Assembly (NCBI RefSeq): GCF_036785885.1
Contig: NC_092326.1
Coordinates: 1,798,001 to 1,862,000, forward strand
Length of the DNA: 64,000 bases
Source: Coffea arabica
Taxonomy: Eukaryota > Streptophyta > Magnoliopsida > Gentianales > Rubiaceae
Direction: 5' to 3'
The notes beneath the pieces were generated by a model. It had not been told where the DNA came from, ran no database searches, and saw nothing but the letters and a program-made list of their open reading frames with translations. A program made the translations under genes and the position numbers. Below are positions 34,010 through 46,115 of the stretch, piece after piece. Numbering within the stretch: position 1 is the stretch's first letter; each line of letters begins with the position of its first letter.

Positions 34010-37000
34010 ATGGATAAGAGTTGGATGGATTTCTCAAGAAAAAGTGAAAAGTACAAGGCAGGACTTAAAATGTTTCTAGAATTTGCATTTTCTAAATCAA
34101 GCTGTGATGGAATGACTTTGTGTCCTTGCAAAAATTGTGGAATGGGTGTTTGTGTGACTAAAATGCAAGAACACAAAATGCAAGAAGTGAATGAAGTGAC
34201 TAAAATTTTGGAGTACCACATGGAACAAATGAAGTGAATGGAGAAGGGGAAATTCCTATTTTAGAGGCTGAAAAATTTTACAAATTGATTAATGATTCTC
34301 AACAGGAATTGTACAATGGTTGTCAAACTTTCACAAAGTTGGCTTTTATTATTCGTTTTCTTCACCTAAAATGTCTTGGTAAGCTGAGTAACAAGATTTT
34401 TAATATGCTTCTTGATCTGTTGAGAGGCATTTCCTGAGGCCATGACTAATTTGTCTTCTTCTTACTATGAGGCTAAGAAATTGATGAACAAATTGGAATT
34501 GGGTTATGAAAAGATCGATACTTGCCCTAATGATTGTACTCTTTATTGGGGTACTATTGAAAAAGAATTTCATGTGAAACATGTAAAGAGCTTAGGTGGG
34601 TTGCCTCAGAAAATGATCCAACTGGTGAAAAAAGAAAAATTCCTCATAAGCATTTTCCCATAAAAGTTAGGTTGCAAAGACTCTTTATTTCTTCTAAATT
34701 TGCATCTCATGAATAAAATCGTACAAAAGATGGTTATATGAGACATCTAGTTGATTCTTCAGTTTGGCAAACTTTTGATCATCTACATCAAAAATTTGCC
34801 AAGGATTGTCAAAATATTAGACTGGGATTAGCATCTAACTGGTTTAATCCATTCAAAAATATGAATACTTCACATAGTACTTGACTTGTGATTTTAATAC
34901 CATATAACTTATCTCCATGGATATGTATGAAGCAACCATACTTCATGATATCTTTGTTAATAGTTGGACTATTCTCTTCTAGAAATAATATTGGTGTTTA
35001 TCTATAGCCTCTAATTAAAGAATTGATAGAATTGTGGGATACTAGCATTCAAACTTATGATGCATCAAAAAAAATAAAATTTTCAATTGCATGCAACCTT
35101 GTTGTGGACTATTAGTGATTTTTCAAGATATGCAATGCTATCTGGGTAGAGCACTAAAGGCAAATATGCTTGTCCTCTTTGTCACAAATTCACCCATTCA
35201 CGATGATTGATTCGTAGTTTCAAATATTGTTACATGGGGCATCACAGATTCTTAGATAGTAAGCATGAGTTTAGAAAGCAAGCTCAATTCTTTGATGGCA
35301 TCGAAGAATATGGAATGTGACCACCTTTGCAAACTGGGGATATGATTTTGAGTGAGTTGGGAGATTTGCAAATTAAATTTGGCAAATTCGTAAAAGGTAA
35401 TCCTAAGCTACCTTTTAATTGGAAGAAAAGGATTATTTTCTTTGACTTACCATACTGGAAAGATAATATCTTTCGACATAATCTTGACTTCTTGCATATT
35501 AAGAAGAATGTTTGTGAAAAAATTTGGGATACTAGCATTCAAACTTATGATGCATCAAAAAAAATAAAATTTTCAATTGCATGCAACCTTGTTGTGGACT
35601 ATTAGTGATTTTTCAAGATATGCAATGCTATCTGGGTAGAGCACTAAAGGCAAATATGCTTGTCCTCTTTGTCACAAATTCACCCATTCACGATGATTGA
35701 TTCGTAGTTTCAAATATTGTTACATGGGGCATCACAGATTCTTAGATAGTAAGCATGAGTTTAGAAAGCAAGCTCAATTCTTTGATGGCATCGAAGAATA
35801 TGGAATGCGACCACCTTTGCAAACTGGGGATATGATTTTGAGTGAGTTGGGAGATTTGCAAATTAAATTTGGCAAATTCGTAAAAGGTAATCCTAAGCTA
35901 CCTTTTAATTGGAAGAAAAGGATTATTTTCTTTGACTTACCATACTGGAAAGATAATATCTTTCGACATAATCTTGACTTCTTGCATATTAAGAAGAATG
36001 TTTGTGAAAAAATTTGGGGAACATTGTTGGATATTGAGGATAAGGCTAAGGACCATTATAATTCATGCTGTGTTTTGAAAGAAATGGGGATAAGGAAAGA
36101 TTTGCATCCCATTGACATAGAAGCTGGAAAGGTTTACTTGCCTCCATCTTCCTTTATAATGGATAAAAATCAGAAAACTATATTTTGTAAGGTTCTTAAA
36201 AAGGTAAATGTGCCAGATGGTTATGCAGCTAACATTTCAAGATGTCTGCAAGTAAAATCACCTAAAATTTCAGGACTTAAAAGTCATGACAATCATATCC
36301 TAATCCAACAACTATTGCCCATAGATTCGAGAAAGATTTTACCAAAACCTGTGCGCTTTTCCTTTGATTTGGTTGAGTAAATACTTCAGGCAGCTTTATT
36401 CTAAAATGATCTGCTTACAAGATGTGGTATGTTTGGAAAAGGATATTGTAGTTATACTCTGTCAATTGGAGAAATATTTTTCACCGAAATTCTTTGACAT
36501 CATGGTGCATTTGACTATTTATTTATCGATTAAAGTGAAGTTAGGTAGACCATTGCATTATCGTTGGATATACCCCATTGAAAGGTAATATTTGAAATTT
36601 TCATTATGCTTTAAATTTTTTTGTTGCTTTTCGATTTCTTTGATATTGGAAACTATTCATTAAACCTGAAACTATGATAATTTAGGTATTTGAGAACATT
36701 GAATTCTTATGTTCAAAATAAAAATAGGCTTGAAGGTTTTGTTGCTCAAGGCTACTTAGCAGAAGAATGTTTGAATTTTTGCTCCTTATATCTAATAGAC
36801 TATATTGAGACGAAATTCAATTGTCCAAGGAGAAATAAAGAAGTGAACCAGAAAAATGAAGTTGGATTAGATATATTCTCAGAACCAAGCCATTCTTTGG
36901 GTAAAGGCAAGCCAACAGTTTTTGATGCTTAAACGTTGAATAAAGCACATCAGTATGTCTTGTTCAGTTGTGATTTTGTCACACCTTACATTGACTAAGT

Positions 37001-37804
37001 TTAACTAGGGCTTGATGCATAAATTTTTTTCGATAGTAGATGTAATGTTGTAATGTTATATTATACACTTCCAGGCAGCACTGCAAATTGGTCAAAGAAG
37101 GTCATCCTCAAGCTGTGCAACATCTATTGGAGCGTTTACATAGTGAAAATTTTGCTTCTTGGTTTGTTGGACATGTAAGTAATAGTTTGGTGAATTTATT
37201 AACTAATGCATTTGAATTCTTAGTATTCCAATATCTTTTTATCTTTTCTTTTATAGATTGAAAAGTTAGAACTTTCTCAGAGCTAGCCTTAAGAGATCTA
37301 AGGTTCCTTGCTAAGGGTCCAGATGTTGTTGGAATTTGATATGACAAGTATATTGTTAATGATTTTTGGCTTCATACCAAAGAAGTTGAAAAGAAAAGAA
37401 AAACTCAAAATAGTGGTATTGCTGTCAAGTTAATAATATCCAGTTTTGCAAGTATAAGGGACCAAAATCCTATTTTGAGTGAACTAGTTTACTATGGTGT
37501 CTTGAAAAATATAATTGAGTTAATTTATTGAGGTTGTTGGGCGGTATTATTTGAATGTGATTGGATATCGAATAGAAATAGATTGAAATAGGATGTTGAT
37601 GGGTTAATACTGGTTAATTTTACAAATGTAAGGCCTTATAATGAACCTTTTATACTTGCTTTACAAGCATCACAAGTATTTTATGTGGAAGACCCAACTG
37701 ATAAGAATTGGCAAGTTGTTATTTCTACCACTACAAGAGTTGGATACAACATGGAGACTCTTATAGGTGTTAAGACACATTTGCAAAGTGATGTTGGCAA
37801 TCCA
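34010..37804 (+). pseudogene. CACTA TNP2-type transposase, inactivated
   Basis: Domain pieces appear in the normal order. The transposase-associated domain starts MDKSWMDFSRKSEKY at 34010 with a C.CKNC motif near 34122. TNP2 follows from 34460 (YYEAKKLMNKLELGYEKIDTCPNDC, 34463 on) through the open stretch 35697-36380 (LPYWKDNIFRHNLDFLHIKKNVCEKIW). The DUF4218 region is at 36240-36900 (NISRC, GLKSHD, QQLLP, then RPLHYRW and AEECLNFCSLYL in later exons), and a DUF4216-like tail is near 37310-37780 (YDKYIVNDFWL, LVYYGVL). The enzyme normally cuts and joins transposon ends in the nucleus. The frame has several stops (for example in 34430-35110 and 37257-37560), frameshifts, a 490-bp duplication and a SINE at its end, so no full product can be made. 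Confidence 0.88.
35036..36015. repeat. 490-bp tandem duplication in the transposase
   Basis: 35036-35525 and 35526-36015 are almost identical; both begin GGGATACTAGCATTC. The one difference I saw is at the codon near 35320/35810: TGA in the first copy and CGA in the second. The near-identity makes this a late event compared with the rest of the gene's decay. The intact downstream open frame (35697-36380) starts in the second copy. Confidence 0.93.
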
Positions 37805-37807
37805 GTT

Positions 37808-37994
37808 TTTTTTTTTTCCTAATGGAGTGGGTGTCCAGGTCAATCCTTACGGGGCCTGACTAATCCCACTCCGGCCCGGAAGGAGAGGCCCCATCCCCCC
37901 GAACATGTTAACCACGGGACTCGAATCCTTGCGGGAGACTGGACAACGGCCTTAAGGAAGCAACCGTGACCAAATGAGCTGCCCTGTGAGGGGC
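37808..37994 (-). mobile_element. tRNA-derived SINE (Au-like) with 15-bp duplications
   Basis: On the - strand an A-box-like AGCTCATTTGGTCACGG (37980-37964) and a B box GGATTCGAGTCCC (37928-37916) lead into GC-rich body sequence and an A-tract (T-run at 37806-37817 on +). The flanks GTTGGCAATCCAGTT (37793-37807) and GTTGGCAATCTAGTT (37995-38009) differ at one base and are the target duplication. It has no protein and relies on LINE reverse transcriptase. It is inserted in the CACTA transposase tail. Confidence 0.9.
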
Positions 37995-38173
37995 GTTGGC
38001 AATCTAGTTATTGACAATGAAAATAAGGAAATTGGTTAGGTTCGTGATGATGCACCTAGGATTGAAGTTGATTTGACTCGATATTACCTAGTTTAGTATC
38101 ATAGTTGAGAGAAAGTAGTTTCAGATTTTTATTGTTTCTTTTTTGGCCTCTGTAAAGAATAATCTTATCTTAT

Positions 38174-39421
38174 ATGGGAATGACCGAACCCCAATACCCG
38201 CCATGGCTTAGGGTAGGGAACGATAAGCAGCGTTCCTCCGGTCAGCAACAGTTTGGCAAAACCAGAACTCCCGCTGGGGGAGAGTTCCAATCCCACACCA
38301 CCGCTGATGGAGCCTTGAAAGGCAAGGAGTCTTCTTTGGTTATGACTCCAGCAGACCGCATGTCAAAAAATGGTACTGGGGACGCTCCTCATGATCTCTC
38401 CATGCTATTGGATTCAAATCAAATCTTACTGGATGATGATCGGGCTCAATCTATCCCAACAAACGGGCATTCTCGGGCCCCAGGTAGACCAAGAGTAATA
38501 GGGAGAGAGTCCGAAGCTTTCGGTGAGGGTGTGCCCCCTCCTAGTACTGCGAGGTGCTCCACCCCGCTCCAACAGATTGCTAATTCCTTATCTGCCCCCT
38601 CAAACATGCTACCCGAGGTGCCCATACTATCCAAAGCTACAACCTCCCCGAACAAAATGGAAGCAACACCTCCAAACCTTGTATCACTCACGAACCCTCA
38701 TCCTTCAACCTCTCAACCAGCCCAATCGATTACAACCTCGACTATCTCTCTCTTAGCCAATACAATGTCTTCCCCTAGAACCACTAACCAATATACTCCA
38801 TCCCCAACCCAGGTTGTTTTGACCCATCACACTCAGCCTTCCAACCCCGACCCCAGAAAACAAGATGTCACATCCCTTTCCGCTAGGCAAAATCACCACA
38901 AAACCTCTGTGCCAATTCTTCAAGTTTCAACCGTCACCCTTCTGGATAGCCCGACACGTGATATCCTACAGGGGGACAACAAAACCCCCCGAACACCTGA
39001 CCAGTTCCACCTCAACCCTGACCCTATTACGTCCAAACCCGTTCTACCAAACATACCTTCCGAAATAAATCTCTCGACCAATAATCCGGTCTCACCTGAT
39101 CTTTTCCTAGTTGATGCCACTCTATTACAGCAGAGGACGACCACTGACCTCCAGGGCATTCGCTCTATTGCTAGCTCAGTAAGACAGAAGCAAAGCAAAG
39201 CCATCCGTAAACCTTTGAAGTCGAGCCCCTCACAGGCATCACGCTACGGTTCTCTACTCAGCCATATAGCTCAGCGCAGCGACAAACACGCCAGGCCAGC
39301 TGATATGGATATAGAGGATACAATAGACTCTAAGAGACGCAAGCTAGGAGTCTCAGCTACTTTTACTCCTGCAAACAATGAAACAGCGGAGACTGGTGCC
39401 CAGTCCCGCCGAGAGCCATGA
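38174..39421 (+). pseudogene. LINE B ORF1 protein, C-terminal part
   Basis: 415 codons are open. The start (QYPPWLRVGND) matches the stretch that follows the DUF4283 and zinc-knuckle regions in plant L1 ORF1 proteins, so about the first half is gone. The rest is Ser/Thr/Pro-rich and low in order, ending with a basic patch (SKRRKLGV). ORF1 proteins bind LINE RNA. The ATG at 38174 is probably not the original start. The stop overlaps the ORF2 start in ATGA at 39418-39421, which suggests termination-reinitiation. Confidence 0.75.
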
Positions 39422-42400
39422 ATCTCCTAAGTTGGAACTGTCGGGGGTTAAATAATTCCCGTACAGTTCGAGAACTCCGGCATATTGTCCGGAGAGAAAA
39501 AATTGATATTGTTTTCCTGGTAGAAACTAAGTGTTCTAGTAGGGCCGTTGACAAACTGAAAGTGCAATTTGGATGGTTTGGAATGGGAGTAGATGCCAAG
39601 GGTCTCTTTGGTGGTCTAGCTCTCTTATGGAGAAAGGACATCGACATATCTTTGAATCGGTTCTCTAGTAGCTTCATTGATGTCACCGTACGAACCGATG
39701 GTTCCCCTTGGCGCCTTACCGGTTTTTATGGGCATCCTGAAGCTGCTAAAAGGAAGTTGTCATGGGACCTGTTACGCACTCTCAGTGGTCAATCTACACT
39801 CCCATGGGTGTGTATGGGTGACTTTAATGAGGTGCTAAATCAATGTGAATTTCACAGCAGAACTGGCCTGAGGCAGAACTGGCAAATCATGAATTTTCGA
39901 AAGGTACTGTCAGACTGCCATCTTTATGACTTAGGTTGTAAAGGGTTTCAGTTCACTTGGTGTCATGGTCAACATACACCGAACACGATCCGGGCCAGAT
40001 TGAATCGTGCATGCGCTACTCAGGAGGCGGTTGATCTGTTTCCAGGAGTTGAGGTATCCCATGTTCATGCCTTATACTCAGATCACACCCCCATTGTCGT
40101 GAATCTGTCAAAATCAGCTCGTCTCTCCCAGCACCCAAAACCATCTGCACGAAGGAGGAAGTGCTTTATGTTTGAGGCTATGTGGATAAAAGCTACTGAC
40201 TGTGCTGATATCATCAAGCAAACATGGGATAGTGTTTCAGCTACTAATGCGGGTGATAATCTGCTGTCTAAAATGGATGCATGTCGTATCGGCCTTTTGA
40301 CCTGGAGTAAGCAGAAGTATGGGAATTGTTGCAGAAGAGCTGATGAACTAAGGGCCAAGATTGCTCAGTTGCAATAGGGTGTTCTCACTAACGCTATTAA
40401 AGCAGAGATTGGTTCTCTAACCAGTCTATTAGAAGACATCCTTGATCGTGAAAATTTGATGTGGAAGCAAAGAAGTAAGGTTCATTGGTTTCATGAAGGG
40501 GATCGTAATACGGCTTTCTTTCACTCCCAGGCAACCAAGCGCATGAAACACAATCACATTGACGGGCTCTACAATAAACTGGGGCTCTGGTGCCAATCGC
40601 ATGAGGACCTGGAGGCTATCATTCTTGATTATTTTGGCACAATCTTTTCTACTTCTTGACCTTCTCCGGAGGCGACTGATGCTGTTCTTGAAAGGGTGAG
40701 ACAAAGGGTGACTAAGCAAATGAATGACTCACTTCTGCGAACCTACCATCCTATTGAGGTGACACAGGCTCTGGCGCAGATGCACCCACTCAAATCCCCA
40801 GGCCCTGATGGTATGTCCCCAATTTTTTATCAAAAGTTCTGGCATATTATAGGACAAGATATTATTCGTTGGGTCCTCTCCTTTCTTAATAACGGTCTTT
40901 TTGATGAGCGTATTAACTACACCTACATAGTCCTCATTCCCAAATGCCCTGACGCATCCGATATTTCTCATTTCCGTCCCATTAGTCTGTGTAACGTAGT
41001 TTACAGATTAGCTTCTAAGGTTATTGCTGCTAGATTTAGTAATGTTCTAGGGAGAATCCTCTCTCCCTATCAATCAGTTTTCCTACCAGGGCGTTTTATT
41101 ACTGACAACATTCTCATTGCCTTTGAGATCAATCATTCCCTAAAGCTAAAGACTGATGGCAAGGAAGGATCCATGTCTATCAAACTGGACATGAGCAAAG
41201 CTTTTGACAAGGTTGAATGGTCTTTTCTCTGGGAAATGCTGTTAGCCCTAGGCTTTCATCTTGATTTTGTTAATCTTCTCTATCGATGTATTTCCACAGT
41301 TTCATACTCTTTCCTCCTCAATGGCCAGCAGTTTGGTCATCTAAAGCCCCAACGTGGCATTCGGCAAGGGGACCCTCTCTCTCCTTACCTATTTCTCATT
41401 TGTGCAGAGGCTTTTTCTTGTTTGTTACAGGAGGCAGAACGCTGTGGTAACATTTCTGGGGTCCAAGCAGGAGCTGATGGACCAAGGATTTCTCACTTTT
41501 TGTTTGCAGATGACATCTTGTTGTTCGGCAAAGCAACGCTCCGTGAGGCTCAGCATATCAAGTCCATCTTGCAACTTTACAAATATGCATCTGGACAGGA
41601 AATAAACTTGGACAAATCTGCTATAGTTTTTAGCAGAAATACTAGCTCCGAGGTGAGGCAGAGCATTACTAACTTTCTTGGCATCAGAGAGACTGCAGCA
41701 CATGACAAATATCTGGGTCTCCCAACAGTCATTGGTTGCTCCAAAAGGGCAGTTTTCTCATCAATCAAAGATAGAATATGGCGAAAGATCCATGGCTGGA
41801 ATGAGCAGCGGTTGTCAAGGGCAGGAAAGGAAGTACTGATCAAGGCTGTAGTCCAGGCTATCCCAACGTACTCTATGTCTTGTTTCAAATTCCCAGACTC
41901 CCTACTTGGAGAGATTCAGTCAATGATAAGTGACTTTTGGTAGGGTGATGGAAAAACAGGAAGACCTATTCATTGGGTTAGCTGGGACAAGCTTTGCACC
42001 AGTAAAACAGACGGAGGAATGGGGTTCAGGCAGCTTAAGTCTTTTAATCTCGCGTTGCTAGCAAAGCAGGCTTGGCGCATTGCAACACAAACCTCCACAC
42101 TTCTACATCACGTCTATAAAGCTAAATACTTCCCCAACTCTGATTTCTTTCAGGCAACTGAAGGTTCACGCCCCTCCTGGACCTGGAGAGGAATCTGTGG
42201 AGTGCGTAAATATATAGTTGCTGGTAGCCGATGGCGGGTCGGGGATGGAACCAACATCAAAATCTGGCATGACCGGTGGCTACCTCGTCCTTCTACTTTT
42301 AAAGTGATATCTCACTCAACTTTATTGCCTGATGACTCTACTGTAGCTTGCTTAATTGACGGTGCTACAAGAGCTTGGGATTTGGATCTTTTGCACGACC

Positions 42401-43566
42401 TTTTCTGGCCAGACGAAGTTGACTTGATTAAGAGTATTCCAATAGGAGACTCTCATAACCCAGATAAACTTATCTGGCATTACACAACAAATGGTTTCTT
42501 CACTGTCAAATCGGCCTACCACCTGATCAAACAACAATCCCAGGACTGGCAGAATGTAGCTTCGTGCAGCAATAGTATGGGGACGAATACATGGGGGAGA
42601 TTATGGAAGTTGAGTCTGCCAACCAAAATTAAAATTTTTCTATGGAGATGTTGCACGGACACTTTGCCAACCAAAGTCAAGCTTCACACACGAGGAGTAT
42701 TGCTGGAGACATCCTGTGTTATTTGTAGCGCCCCATCTGATGACATGAATCACACCTTCCTTTCTTGTCCAGTGGCTATTCAATCGTGGGCACTCAGCCA
42801 TTTATCTACAAAAGTTCGATTGAATAAGGCCCAGCAAGTCACAATTTGGCTTCCGAATCTCCTACATCATCTACCACGAGAAGACATGGAACTGGTGGCT
42901 ATCATACTGTGGAATCTCTGGAATAATCGTAATGGAGCTACCTTTGCTGGTTCCTATAGAGACCCCCTTAGCCTGGCTTCACTTTCAATGAATTTTTTGC
43001 ATCAATATCGTGATGCTATTTCAAACCCAACACACGGGTCAATAACCTCTACCCACTACCAAGCCACTCGAACGCATTAGACTAAGCCTCGGATGGGTTT
43101 TGTCAAAGCAAACTTTGACGGGGCCATCTTTCCGTCAGAAGGTTTCTCTGGTATTGGGGTGGTAGTGCGTGATGACGCAGGCAATTTCATAGCGGGGTTG
43201 ACGAAGAAGATCCCCGGTGTTTTGGCCCCTGACGTGATTGAAGCGTATGCTGCAAAATTTGGAACGAAACTGCTGGTTGAGCTGGGCTATAGTCACGTGG
43301 CTCTTGAAGGTGACAACCTCAAGGTTATCAAAATGCTCCAGCTTTGTGACTCTGATGATTCGGCATGTGGCGTATTGGTCGAAGATGTCCTGCAGCTCCT
43401 GAGAAGTTTCGCCAAGTGGGAAACCACATGGATACCGCGTTCTTTGAACAGCGCAGCTCATAGCTTTGCTAGGAATGCTTGTACTGCCTTGGATGACTAT
43501 ATGTGGAATCTTTCACCCCCGTCTTTTGTATTATCTGCACTACAGGCGGACCTCATTCCATCTTAA
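39418..43566 (+). pseudogene. LINE B ORF2: endonuclease, reverse transcriptase, RNase H
   Basis: A single reading frame with no frameshift runs for 1,382 codons but holds four stops: TAG 40375, TGA 40657, TAG 41941 and TAG 43078. The endonuclease domain is first (LSWNCRGLNN, ETKC, GDFNEV, SDHTPI; 39418-40110). Reverse transcriptase follows (SPGPDGM 40795, FRPISLCN 40972, GIRQGDP 41356, FADD 41506). The zinc-binding region (LPTKIKIFLWR, 42619) is next, and a plant RNase H domain (NFDGA 43111, EGDNL 43306, AAHSFAR 43456) ends the frame. The protein nicks target DNA and copies LINE RNA there. By context the stops replace Gln, Arg, Trp and Trp, each one C-to-T or G-to-A change. With four stops this copy is inactive. 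Confidence 0.93.
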
Positions 43567-43793
43567 TAAAAACTTTTACACTCCTCTATCAAAAAAAAAA
43601 AAGCTTTCTATTTAGTATTTATCATTTTGTTCTTTACTTTTTGGTTTTGTAATTTGCTAGAACATGAAGTTATGAATATTGCTATTGTCATTGTCTTTTT
43701 CGTATGACTTGCTGTTATGATTTGCTTGATATTGATGGCTAATTATGCAAGACTGTTATGATTTGCTTGATATTGATGGTTAATTATGCAGGA

Positions 43794-46115
43794 ATGGCTC
43801 GTAAAGCTCGAAAACATTATCAAGCTTCAAATGGATTGAGAGATGAACTAATTCAACAACCTCCATCAAGACATGAAATGGTGTAGTAGTCTTTACTTGA
43901 TACAAGGCATGAAGCATTGCAACAATCTCAAATTCAACAGCATCAAGTTGAAAGTTCACATGAACAGGTTCAACAATCTCCAATTCAGCATTGTTCGACT
44001 GGAATAAGGAATGAACCAACTTAGAAATTTCAGAATATACCAATACAAGATGGTACAGATCCAAATTACAATGAATTCAACTTCATCCAGCAAAGTGACA
44101 TCGCAGGTATTAGCTAACTATTTTATCTAAAAATTTTCATCTCATAAATTAGTCCTATTTTTACAAATAATGTTGGGGAAGATAAAATTATATGTACAAA
44201 ACAAGGCACTAGCCTGAATTGCATTTTTAAGTTGACTATAAGCATATTTATTTTTATATTGTACTACAAGGTAATACACATGATTCAAGTGCTGCACCAA
44301 AACAAACTCAAGACCCTACCCTACATATATGAAAGAAATTTGGGGTGGTCTAAGGACCTTCCATGGATTAAGATTGAATTTAATGACAAAGGGTTGCCAA
44401 TAAGTAAGAAAACTAAGTTTTCTGAATTTTTGGGTAGTCTTGCTAGAAATGGTATGTATTATCCAGTAGATGTTGAAAGTTGGCCCAAGGTGGCAAGAAA
44501 ACCTAAAATGGACATGTTAGATGTGATAAAGGTAATGAGCAGTTTTTGTAAAATATATTTTTGTCAAAATTCTATTGTATTGTGCATATTTTTTTTATTT
44601 TGAGTATGTTTCAGGAAAGGTTTAATTTACTTCATGGACTGGAAGCTTGGACCTTAAGGTCTATTGGCAAAAAATGGAGAAGCTAGAAGTCAGACTTTAA
44701 GGCAATATATTTTGATCCTAATTTGCCAATTTATGAAGTGAAGTTTCATAAAGATGTAAGGGTTCGGGACGAGCAATGGATAAACGTATGGACTTATTGG
44801 AAAAGTGAATGTGCAAAGGTGCAATCAACTGCAACATTCTTAATAAAGTTGAATTTATTCAATTGCAATATCTTGGTTATGATTTTCAATTTCAAAAAGT
44901 AAGTGAGAGGAACAAGAAAGCTAGAGAGGAGAAGAAGATGAACCACACAACGGGAAAGAAATCATTTGCTCAGATTCGAAATAAATGATGATATCCTTAA
45001 TGTTTTAATAGCTAAATATTTTTTGTTCAATAGCTAAATCTGTAATTGAAAAATAAATTTGCTTATAGGCCAAAGAGTTGGGATGTCCTCCTACTAGAGT
45101 AGAAATTTTGATAGATTCTATACCCATGCTGATGGAACTCCATCAAATAACATAGTTGCTGAGAATTTGGTAAGAATCCATGAAAAGTAACACAAATGTT
45201 TGAATTGCGTTATTGTTCTCATTATAATTGTAGTAACAAGTGTTTTGCTTTCTTCTGTAGCACAAATGAATTGAAAAATCAACTTCCACCAGATTCACAA
45301 GATCTAGTTGGTCGAATTGATATATTTGCCCAAGTAGTTGGGCAAGACAAAACATGGTCATGTTCACTTGTTTGGTGAAGGTGTCAATTCGACGGATTTA
45401 TGGGGAGACATCCCTAGTGGCAGCATGTGCCACCGTATAGCTGTTGAGCAACAGTCAACATTATCAAGAATGGAGGAAAGACTTTAGTGACAAGATAAGG
45501 AAATTGGCAATTTCAAGAGGTTGGTTTTAGTGTAATAAGGAGGTCGCAGTACACCAGATAGCCCTAGATATCCTTCGTCATCGTTTAACAATATTTCAAA
45601 CTATACTCCAGTGCGACCTCTTTGAGTAAGTGTCTAAAACTGCTAAATTTTTAGGTGGTGAATCTAAAATTAGGCTAACAAAGAGGAAAATATGAAAATA
45701 AATGAAAATTATAGAAAGTTAATTTCAGTAGCTGAATTATTGAAAAAAATGGATGCCTTGTTTTCAGTCTTACAATATTTCTTTAGAATTTTTCTTTGTT
45801 TACTCTTCAGTTTTTCAAGTGGACATGGTCAAAATTTCAGCATGACTTTGATTCTTCTATTTACTGGCTCTTTTAATAGGTAGAAAATATGGTTTCGCTC
45901 AAAAGTTTGTTTGATCAAACAAAAATTGTGGTAAAGGGATATTTAAGTAGTATGAATCCGTTGGATGAAGCCGGGAGATAAGTTGTTGGATCAAATTGGT
46001 ATGAGATACATGTATAAGTTGCTGTGAATCCAAATGAGCAATTGATTAGATCCCACGATTTGCGACAAACAATTCAAGATGTACTTGGAGCACCAATTGC
46101 TTGGCCTGGTAATTT
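43794..46115 (+). pseudogene. CACTA second gene (Ptta/En/Spm transposase_24-like)
   Basis: A likely first exon begins MARKARKHYQASNG after an AG at 43788-43790, with a Gln-rich stretch containing two adjacent stops (43884-43889). An exon at about 44270-44532 matches the plant Ptta/En/Spm domain (IKIEFNDKGLPI, FSEFLGSLARN). The next, 44614-44820, has RDEQWINVWTYWKSE, and after it come NKKAREEKK and HTTGKKSFAQIR (about 44905-44985). Near 45285-45355 lies DLVGRIDIFAQVVGQDK, and 45905-46115 carries the usual C-terminal block ending APIAWPGNLV. In active CACTAs this protein works with TNP2 and binds subterminal repeats. Stops and frame changes show it is dead. A 41-bp repeat (43710-43791) precedes the ATG. 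Confidence 0.8.

Larger units (their letters stand above)
38160..43602 (+). mobile_element. LINE B (plant L1-type), nearly complete
   Basis: The left edge is uncertain (about 38150-38174). The element carries ORF1 (38174-39421) and ORF2 (39418-43566) in the same direction, an AATAAA at 43565-43570 and an A-tract ending near 43602. It sits in the CACTA element between the two CACTA genes. ORF1 starts after the position of its usual zinc-knuckle region, so the 5' end is missing, as is common for LINEs. No target duplication could be identified. Confidence 0.9.
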
